A stretch of 64,000 nt of DNA from Planococcus citri (lineage: Eukaryota; Arthropoda; Insecta; Hemiptera; Pseudococcidae). Under the pieces are notes generated by a model that saw only the letters and a program-made list of their open reading frames with translations, made no database searches and was not told the origin of the DNA. Positions 54,951-64,000 of the stretch are shown in pieces. The stretch covers positions 62,840,836-62,904,835 of the forward strand of contig NC_088681.1 in assembly GCF_950023065.1 (NCBI RefSeq), in the 5' to 3' direction. Position 1 is the stretch's first letter. Each line of letters starts with the position of its first letter. Made by a program: the position numbers and the translations under genes.

Positions 54951-56760
54951 TTTTATCAGAGCAAATCAACTCACCCTTCAACCCCTCCCCCACCTCGCAA
55001 TCTCCCTTCGCCAAAAAAACCTCTCAACATGATGGGAAAAAATATTCAAAGCTGGATTTAAAATGTTTGAATTTTTTTAAAAAGAAGAAAAAAATTGCAT
55101 CAAAAGTGTTACCTAACAATTTTTTCAATTTTTAGCAAATTTTTATAAGTATCAACATTTCAAGAAATTTTTGGGATGTTGAACTGTAAACATACTATTC
55201 TCAAGATATTTTATACATTTCTACGTCATTTTTCACGAATTTCGATACTTGAAGCCTTTTTTTTTCAAGTTTCAAGAGTTTTCAAGACATTTTAAGCCAA
55301 TTTTTAAGGCATTGAATTAAATTTTTACGATATAGCGATCATTTTAACGTTATTTTCAACTATTTTGCCTGTTTTTTTTCAACTTTTAGAAGTTTTTATG
55401 ACAGTTTAGGCAATTTTCGGAATATTTAACGCAATTTTTATAGTAAGTACTTCATTAATTTTTACAAAAATTTGAACTACTTTATGTGTTTTTTGATATT
55501 TTGAATGTTTTCGCGATATTTCAAGCAATTTTACGCTATTTTAAACGACTTACTTGTTTTTTTTTTCATTTTTTCTCGCGTATTTGGAGATTTTTATGCC
55601 ATTTCAAGTAATTTTTCAAAGTTTTAACATTATTTTAAGAACATTTTACTAATTTTTACGCAATTCTTCTCAAATTTTATCACTTTTGAATTTTCAATAC
55701 AATTTTTATAATATTCGATCTGTTTTTACGCCAGTTTCCGCAATTTTTGTCAATTCAGCTACATAATTCTTAATCGTTAATTATTAGGAGTTTTCATGAC
55801 ATTTCGAGCAATTTTTGCAATGTTTCATTCATTTTTACCTCATTTTCAACTTTGATTAAATTTTCAAGTATTTTAAAACAATTTCTGAATTTACAACACA
55901 ATTTTTGTAGTATTTTATTTGTTTTCGCGTCATTTTCTGTAATTTTTGTAGATTAAACCTATTTTTCTTCAATTTTTGTTTCCATGGCATTTCAAACAAT
56001 TTTTAGAATACTAAGCCCCATTTTGGAAATACATTCATTCATTTTTACCTCACTTTCAACGACTTTCAGCACTTCAAACAATTTTCATCAACCTTCAATA
56101 TTTTAAATGAAATTTCAAGCAACAATTTTTGAAATTCAAGTCATTTTCAACAACTTTTGGTATTTTAACTCATTTATTCGAATTTTTGAAATTTTTTATG
56201 TTATTTCAAGCAATTTTTCAATGTTTTACATAACTTTAAGCATATTTTGCTCGTTTTTACTAAATTTTCATAAACTTTAATCACTTTTTCAATTGTTTTT
56301 CTAAAACTTTTGATCTTTAAATGTGATTTTTAAGATGTTTTATTCGTTTTTACAGTATTTTCAATCATTTTCAAGACGTTGACTGATTATTTTCCAATTT
56401 TTGGAGAATTTTATGATATTTCAAGCAATTTTTATGCATGCATTCCCACGTTTATGAGCGTTTTTTTTATCTCTTGTACACATTTATTTTGGATTTTTAG
56501 CAGTTTCTTTGGGATTTCAAACTTTTTTTTTCAACTTTCAAAGTTCTCACCACATTTTAAGCAGTTTTAGGAATATTGAATACGACTTTTACAATATTCC
56601 GTTCATTTCTACGTCTTTTTCAGCAACTTTCAGTATTCTAACTCATTTTTCTTTATTTTCTTGAAGGTTTTATCCTGCTACGATCATTTTTCAACATTCA
56701 ATATAATTTTAACAATATTTGACTCATCGATTTTTTTCTTGTTTTCAACACTTTTTCAAC
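54951..56760. repeat. AT-rich degenerate tandem array
   Basis: The phrase ATTTCAAGCAATTTTT (or close) recurs near 55527, 55610, 55800, 55990, 56110, 56190 and 56410, with TTCATTTTTAC and TTTTCAAC segments between. The spacing is irregular, mostly 80-200 bp. It is the complement of the words seen at 1.5-2.6 and 6.2-7.1 kb. Non-coding. Confidence 0.6.
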
Positions 56761-59700
56761 TCATTAAAATTGGCAGAAAAATTATGAAATAGAAAAGGGG
56801 GTCATCAAAGGGGTCTACAAGAGCTCCAAAGTAGCCCTCTCCTCCCCAATAAGTTGATATGAGAGACACTTTTATTTGTTTCAAAATCGGCTCAAAAGGG
56901 GGGGGGGGTGAGAGGAAGCAGCCTTACTTACTGGTTGGAGAATCTTGATTACTGTAGAAAAAATTCGTCGATTTTTCATTTTGCCATCTCATACTCTAGA
57001 GTCGTTAGTTTTCAAGAAAAAAAAATAATTCTCTGAAAATTCCAGCACTTTCTCCCCCGCTCCTCGTCTAAAATTTAACTTGGGTCGAGAGCTTCTCAAA
57101 ATTGGAAAAAAGTTCAAAAATGAAATGAATAAACCTCATTCAAAGTTTTTCATTCATGCCACGAAAATCTTCTACTTAAATAGGTACCTAGCTCATTTTT
57201 TGAACAGAAACCCATTCCTGGTCCCCCAAGCAATGTTGTTCTACCTGTACAAATCCCTTAAAAATTGAAAAAAATAAATAAAAAATGAAACGAAGAAAAT
57301 TTTTTAGAAATTTTTTAAAGCAGCTGGAAAAGGTTTTTCGTTAAAAGAAGTAGGTAATTTAGAAGAATTGAAGGGTTGATTTTCAAAACTGACTATAGAC
57401 CAATAGTTTAAATTCAGAAAAACGCAAAAAAATCTCATTTCCATAATTTTCAACTTGAATGCGTATTTCTTTGCTTGAGTGAAAGGTTGGTAACACTGCT
57501 ACAAAAATATTGGTTATAGTCGGTTTTGAAGCAAAATTGATATTTTAGGTCTCAATTTAGGTGCTGTTCAACAATTTTTTGTGCAAAATGATTGCGCTGT
57601 TCGATGTGAGAGGTTTCAAAGTTTAACAATCCAAAAAAAAATATTCATGGTCGTGGGTTAGTTTTGAAAATCAACCCTTCAATTCTGACGTAGAAATTGA
57701 AAATGTTTGAAAAATTAATGTTCATCTAGGGTACTCTTTTTCTTGTTGATTTTTTTATTTTGAAGGGCTCTTTACAAGGGCACCGACATTGTTTTGAAGA
57801 TCGAGAGAGGTGTTTTCCAATGCATAACTTTTTCAAAATTTTTTTTCAACTTGAGAAGGTTTCTGGTACACTCTTTTTGAACTTGAAAAATGAAAAAATA
57901 TGGAATTATTTCCATAAAATACAACAACCTTGAAAGGGGGGAGAATATGGACCATACTATGTAGTACTTACTGGTTACTTACAAACAGGATGTATATGCT
58001 GTATTTTTTCACGTTCTTAAATGAGCCTCATCTTGTTAAAAAGCTCAACTTTCAACTTCTCAACATTTTCAGCAAATATTTCGAATATCCTTCGAATTTC
58101 TCATCATTGTTTAAATATTATTTTCAACAGAGACATGTTTTTGGACTCGTCAGCTCAATTCCTAACTCTCAAAAAATACGAAAAAAGAAGTTGGTGCAAT
58201 TTTCAAAATTTTCTTTAGAAGAACATAACCTTTACGTATTTTTTGTATCATTTGTTCTTTTGTTATACTTTTTTGTTTCTGTATTAGATGCTCTTATTTC
58301 AATACAGTCTGTCCAAAAAGACTCGTACCTCTTGCTTAAAATCTTGACAATACCTGATCTTGCTTCTACCCCGGGACCATTTTTTCTTCGATACAGTACA
58401 CTAAAAATCACTCGAAACTTAACAAAATACGAAGGTAATCCCTGCCGATGACAATACACTAAGTAATAAGCGACTATACGCATAAGTATACACGAAAAAA
58501 GGGTCACCGGAGTTCATCTAAATAAAGAATATACGAGGGAGCTGTACCATTTTTTTCTCTTCTTCATTTTGGACACATGCATTAGTATCGAGTTGAAGAA
58601 CTACGGCAATCTGCGGTGTTGAACGCGCGATACGATGTAATAAATGCCAAATCGTAAGCTCGCTTATTAAAGTGAAAATTTATACAAGAAGCGTTTCATT
58701 TATATAGTTTTTGCCTTTCACACTCTCTTGGTTCACTGCAGCAAGCAGTGTTCGCCTATATGCGTGTTATACGGTACATTATATAGTTTATATTAAAAAA
58801 AAAAAAAACAAAAAAAACGCCTGGCTCTGTCAGCGTTGTTTATAAACAACTCCGTTTCGTATACATTAGCGAGTTTATAATCCATAAAAAATATTTTATC
58901 GTCGATATCGACGTACGAGAGAGATTTTCATCGTTTTTCATCTCATCCTACTGCGAGATCGAGATCGAGACGGGCGAGACGTGCGAAATTTTCGTGCGGT
59001 TTTTTTAGCCAGAAGGTAAACTTTTACTAGAACATCAAGATGCGATCAGACAACTCGTCATAATGATGGCGATGATGACGTTAGTTCGGTTGATTTTTTT
59101 CTTTTATTCTTTTTTGTTTATAGTGGGTGTAAGCGCGAGGGCATTCACGTTTTTCGAAAAGTAAACTCATATAGTACGTTTCGCAGAAGAAGCTTTTCAC
59201 ATCTTTACTAATCGAAACTGATATCGTGGAAAGGGAGCGTGACATTTTTACTCATGCCAAAATATTAACGTAATGTTTACATTTTCGTTTCTCATCTACA
59301 ATCTTGGATCTTCCTCACACTCTCTCGTGCTGTCTCTCTCAGATACACACAAGTTAAACGTACAGCACACACGTTGAAAGATTTCAAATATATGTTACGC
59401 TGACCACCGAGCGATTGTCACGCTGATCTGTGCACAGCCTCTGTATACCCCGTCTGCCACCAGCTCACGTATAGGGCATATTGCGAAAATCATATTCGTA
59501 AATTATAATTATAGATTCAAGGTTTCGATTACAAGACTTCACGGCGAACAATATTTTACACACACGCAGCTGAATCATTGTAAAGACTGGCTAACAGAAT
59601 AGGTATTACTTTGCTTTAAAAATCGTATACTGTACTTACACATCTGCTTTTTGTCTGATATGAAACTGGCTGCATGTGGCGCAGTTTTTATTGAATTTTC

Positions 59701-60340
59701 AAAAAATATTAACTTTGTATAGAATCGTTGAAAAAAATTCTAATGTGAAAAGACTGATTCAAAAACAGTAAAAACTGAATCCTAAAATTGAAAAAATTAC
59801 GTAGGTACTAGGTAGGTACCTATCGGTATTAATAAATCCTCTCAATCTGCGATACATGATACATTAACAATATGCACTCGAAGTCGGACACTCATTCATT
59901 AATATTGCAGCATTAAGAAGATAAGATAAAGCGTCTTCATTAGAGTACAAATCCATATTATCAATTACACGCATTGAATATTAAACATTTCAACTCGATA
60001 AATTTTCCGAGTGAAATCACGAAAACCTCATTGAAGAGCGAAAATCACTTGAATACCAACTTATCAGATGCTAGATACCTACTAACCTACTTGATTTTTA
60101 TTCGTAAACGTTTCGTGTATTTTTGATGTAGTAGAACTCTCCAATTACTCGTCAAACCACAAAAGATGGAAATTTCACCAAATCTCGTAAGTATAATTAT
60201 GAATTTCGCTTATAATAACGTAGTTTTTTAAAAATTGATTTTACTCAAAAACATTTTGTGAGAATATTCTTACTTTATGCCTGTTACCGTAATATAATAA
60301 ATCACTACTTCAAAGGGGAGAACTAAGAAATACTCCGAGG
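56761..60340. other. No gene identified (about 3.6 kb)
   Basis: An open frame of 173 codons on the plus strand (57930-58451) is hydrophobic and unrecognised. From about 58.5 to 59.6 kb the sequence is less repetitive and less AT-rich, and could hold a promoter or untranslated exon, but nothing definite is seen. Confidence 0.35.
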
Positions 60341-60350
60341 AGAATAACTT

Positions 60351-60420
60351 ACCTGGCTAGCTCAGCAGGACGGCGTTATAAGAATAGACCACAAGTTGTG
60401 GATTAAATCGACAAATTTGC
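60351..60420 (+). repeat. tRNA-derived SINE-like head
   Basis: CCTGGCTAGCTCAGCAGG contains a perfect Pol III A box (TAGCTCAGCAGG, 60358-60369). A B-box-like GATTAAATC lies at 60401-60409, at about the normal distance. The stretch is similar to tRNA-Lys (CCCGGCTAGCTCAG...GTGGGTTCGA) but cannot fold a full acceptor stem, so it is not a functional tRNA gene. The SINE body and 3' end are not defined. Confidence 0.45.
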
Positions 60421-60948
60421 ATACACAAAAGGCATTTAATCCGATTAAACAGTGTCCCATTGGACGATTAACACAAAATGAGAACAGATTAACATAATTC
60501 AAACAAGATTATCACCATGATTAACACGATTCACAGATTACAACGTATGTTGGTCTGAGAATTAATATATCAGTGCATCCGAGCACTTCTTTAACACGGA
60601 AGTCCATCTCTCCGGCCGAAAGAAACAGAACTACGCCGTTCCACACGCTCGTAGCTGCGTCTAGGGTGCAGCTCCGAGTAGGACAACGCAGTGTTACCAT
60701 AGGGAGTAATACATAATAGTACACACAGGCAGGTTAGGCATATGAGGATATAACATATGCCCCTCCGAGATTAGCTTTGATGATGAGCTTCTTCATCGGA
60801 GACAATTACGGATACATTATATACCACATATGAGCTAGAACCTGACTATGAGTAATATCATGGGTATATACTTCTGCCCCCGTATTTTCTACGATGAGAA
60901 AATTACGAGAGAGACAAAAGTGTGTTAAATTTAGAAGTGTGACGTTAA

Positions 60949-61060
60949 GCGCTATTCATAATGCCGTATTGCACCAATTGGCCACCAGTAACTGGCACCC
61001 TAAGGCACCAAATCGCCGACGCACCAACCAATAACAATACATTGCATTATGAACGCATAC
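60949..61060. mobile_element. Short hairpin miniature element, possible PIF/Harbinger type
   Basis: GCGCTATTCATAATGC at the left and GCATTATGAACGC at the right form an imperfect inverted repeat. TAA flanks both sides (60946-60948 and 61061-61063). The 112-bp length and 3-bp duplication fit PIF/Harbinger-type miniatures, but the terminal match is short. Confidence 0.4.
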
Positions 61061-61063
61061 TAA

Positions 61064-61980
61064 ACGACACAAAGACAGGATCAAAAGAGAGTTAAAGAAA
61101 CTCCGGCAGGTAACACCACGTTTTGATCACAAATGGATCGAAAACAGGGGGGGGGTGTGGAAGGTGAGTTCCTTCCTTCGTAGAACACAATGGTTCGCGG
61201 AAGGGTATAAGCTGTTTCGTTATATACTATGATATGAATAACAGACGATGTTGAAAAGGGAAAGTTTTGGAGAGCCTAGGCTAAAAGTGCTAATTGTTGG
61301 GGAAAAAGTTTGCACAAATGGCAACTGCTATCATAAGCAGGGAATAGAAATAACACAAATGGTTATTTGGGTTCAGAATTATCACAATGGATATTTTGAA
61401 CAGACAAGGTACAACTTAAAAAGATAACACAACTTAAATTCTAACAAGTACTCAATTCCAATTTGCATCAATTCGTTTGTTCATGTAGCTTTTAGATTCT
61501 TAAAACCCAGCAGTTGATTTGATATTCCATTGTACTGACGATTAAAAGGTTAAATATGATTATCAACTAGATAACACAAAGAACATTCTGACTATGCAGG
61601 TATGGTACAAAAACACAAGAAAAATTGTTAAAAAAAAAAAAAAAAAGAAAAAATGAAAAATTTACAGTAAGTGATTTACGTGTTACAATGCACAGAAATA
61701 AATAACAGCAGAAAGTTATATCGATAAATAATAAATACAACATTTGGCATCAATCTCAAAAAAAAAAAAAAATTAATTAATTAATAAAATACAAAGAAAA
61801 TGTTGCGAAATTTACAAAAAAAAAAAATAGCATGATTACGTGTGTGAGAAAGAGAGCTTATTATAAAGCCTTCTCGTTTGTAGCGTTTCGTACTTGTAGA
61901 AATTGACTTTCAGAATCGAAAATACTTTTCAACAATTGACCTATAATTTGAATTTTAGCATCAAAATTTCAAATTTGGAC
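61064..61980. other. No gene identified
   Basis: AT-rich sequence with several A runs (61630-61645, 61760-61773, 61818-61828) and repeated AACACAA words. Nothing else is recognised. Confidence 0.4.
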
Positions 61981-61989
61981 AACTGTTGG

Positions 61990-64000
61990 TTGTGAAGTTG
62001 TGTTCTTAGGATATTCTTGAGTATCATAACTCGTAAATATTCGATGACAGAGGCATGGTGGAAGATAAATATCTACGTGATAGTAAACATCATGTAGATT
62101 TTCTTATCTTGTTAAATCACGAATCAGCAACTTGGTGAATTTTGGTTGATGGTGGTTGGGAAAAATAAATGCCTTTTTGGGAAAAAAAGATTCACCTCAT
62201 TTGCTGATTTTGCTTGTTGAAATTGGAGCTGAAAAATTTCAATCTTCCAATCTCAAAGTCTGGTAATTTAATGAAAATTTACCCTTTCATCGGAAGGTAA
62301 TTAAACTGAAGTTGAAAAATTTCAATCTTCAATTCTCTGAATTGAATGTGTGTTGGGACATACGTCACATCTGTAGTTGGTAGGCTAAATTTATGAGAAA
62401 AAAAAATGGGAAGAATGCATTCATCATAGAATGGATTTTTGAAGATGTTTTAGGGAAGGGTATTTTTAATTTCCAACTCGTCATGTTTTGAGAATTTGAT
62501 CACTTCACATGGTTGAAGTTTTGGAAGTTCACTCTACTCTGGGCCAAAAAGCAACTAATTGTGCAAGTTTGACACCTGGATACCACATATTCGGGGCATA
62601 CATTATATCCGGTGTTTTTGTAGAGTGGATTTTCTCTCTCAAAAATGAAAATTCATCATAGAATTCATTTTTGGAAAAACAATTCCATGCTAGGTCCTTG
62701 AACTATTAAGATTAATAGCCAAAGGGGGGAGGGGTGGAAATTTCTTGCCCCTGCAGAGGGTTATTTTCTCTCCAATTAGTTTGAAAGAAAAATTCACCAT
62801 GGAATTTATTTTCAAATGAAACTGTATGGAATCTTAGAAAACTACTGTCTGATTTTTTCAGCTGAGAAAATCTACCCTATCTTGGATCAAAATTTGGGAA
62901 TAGGTGCTAGATGTACCTATTTTGGCTGAAAGTAAAGTATTTTGGAGCATACGTTACATCTGCCTTTGGTAGGGTAAATTCTTTCTCAAAAGTTAATAAA
63001 ATTCATTATCGAATCAATTTTTTGAGAAAAGAATTTTGTGGGGGATTTCTGTAAGGTGAAAAGTTGCTCGTTTTGGAAATTATTTGAGTATAATAACTCG
63101 TAAATTTCAAAACGAGAGAGCAATGTGGTGTTGGTGGTTTTAGTGCCACTGCTTTCACTTCTCAGGAGTGTTATTGTTTATTTTCAGATTTCAACACGTT
63201 TCAATTTGGATAAAAATGTCTACGTGATATTATTCATCGTGTGTACATTTTCCATCTTGTTGAAATGAGAATCAGCAGTTTGGTGAATTTTTCGAGATAC
63301 AATAAATACATATCTTTTCAAAATTCAACCAGTCTGTTGATTTGTCTTGTTGGATTGGGTATTGAAAAATTTCAATTTTCCCACTCAACAACTGACTGAT
63401 GCGTGTTTTACCCTGTCTCTGTGAAAACAATGGGGGACATTGAATTTGAAAAATTTCAAATTTCAATTTTTGGATATGACTTGGGGAGTTGAATTAAATT
63501 CACTATGGAATCAATTCTTTTAGGAATGGTTTTGGACAGGGTTATTTTCTTCAGAGAGATTACCTCACTTGGAACCAAAATGCAACTATGTGCCATTTTG
63601 GTCCCCTTAGAGTACCACATATCGGGGTATATGTTATATCGTTTGTTTTTGTAAGGTAATCTCTCCCAAAAAAAAAAAAAAATCAATAAATTCAGTATCG
63701 AATCTATTTTTGAAAGTTTTGGGAAAATGTCATATAGTGAAAATTCAGGATGGTAGGAATTTTGGCCTATCTTGGTTTGAATTTTGAAAATCAGTATTGA
63801 AATTCTATTCTTACCTGCTTGGAGTGGACACAAACTTCCTTGAAAAAATTTCTCGAAAAATTTCACAATGGAATTATTTTTCAAGATGGGCTATTTCAGT
63901 TCTATTGGAATCAATGGCAGGGGGGAGGGGGAAGTCCTTGCCCCCGCTGAGGGTGTTTCTTAGCTAAGTGGAATTTTTGAGCAAAGATTATAAGTCAAAA
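61990..64000. repeat. Complex tandem repeat, about 1.0-1.2 kb units with ~250-350-bp subunits
   Basis: The block at about 62030-62150 (CTCGTAAATATTCGATGACA, then TCTACGTGATA and GAATCAGCAACTTGGTGAAT) recurs at about 63085-63290. TACCACATATTCGGGGCATA near 62600 recurs as TACCACATATCGGGGTATA near 63613. A Gly-run/TTGCCCC block recurs at about 62720 and 63915. Within units, CATACGTCACATCTG-like and AATTCATCATAGAAT-like segments recur at about 62350, 62600 and 62950. It continues past the window end. Confidence 0.75.

Noticed and set aside
58300..58325. CAGTCTGTCCAAAAAGACTC resembling a mariner-type terminus
   Set aside because: No matching inverted end or TA-flanked partner was found in the window.
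57930..58451. 173-codon plus-strand open frame
   Set aside because: It is hydrophobic and Phe/Leu-rich, as expected from T-rich DNA, with no domain recognised and no promoter or splice context. It remains possible but unsupported.
60351..60420. Functional tRNA gene
   Set aside because: The A box is good, but the B box is imperfect and no acceptor stem can pair.

Overview
The window is AT-rich animal DNA. Its one clear host gene has many short introns and encodes an orthologue of the muscle M-line protein UNC-89/obscurin. The invertebrate order of its domains (SH3, DH, PH, then Ig repeats) and a Ty1/copia retrotransposon point to an arthropod, probably an insect. The species cannot be fixed from the sequence alone.

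Host gene. On the minus strand, 22 exons between 7428 and 31472 can be joined with GT-AG junctions. Every codon phase matches across all 21 introns, giving 3,875 coding bases, or 1,291 complete codons. In order they encode the second half of an SH3 domain, a RhoGEF (DH) domain, a PH domain, a proline/glutamate-rich linker, eight I-set Ig domains and the start of a further linker. The 5' end of the gene lies above 31.5 kb and its 3' end lies beyond position 1, so later Ig domains and any kinase domains are outside the window. Two coding-like minus-strand stretches at 52.47-52.98 kb could be upstream exons of this gene or part of a neighbour. Ten of the introns inside the Ig and PH parts are only 73-97 bp. 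The others reach 6.4 kb, and the first visible one exceeds 20 kb; these carry nearly all the repeats.

Mobile DNA. At 2.76-5.73 kb four terminal-inverted-repeat elements sit one inside another, each with its own target-site duplication. At 32.9-33.6 kb is a hAT-type miniature element filled with TTAACC/GTAACC-like repeats. At 34.0-34.8 kb a pogo/Tigger-like miniature element sits inside a larger palindrome. At 35.83-43.24 kb is a recent Ty1/copia retrotransposon. Its LTRs look identical by eye, but the 5' LTR is split by a 1.36-kb palindromic element and the pol region carries one in-frame stop. The copia insertion itself lies between two inverted arms of tandem repeats with units of about 145 bp.

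Other repeats. Several elements have inverted arms built of tandem units: 1-1172, a diverged relative at 10.9-11.5 kb, 34.9-44.6 kb, and probably 49.9-51.0 kb. Simple tandem arrays lie at 11.7-12.6, 23.2-23.8, 48.5-49.7 and 62.0-64.0 kb. AT-rich degenerate arrays lie at 1.5-2.6, 6.2-7.1 and 55.0-56.8 kb. A decayed copy of part of an Unc-89 linker exon lies in an intron about 4 kb downstream of its source. Most remaining sequence is intronic or intergenic with no recognisable gene.
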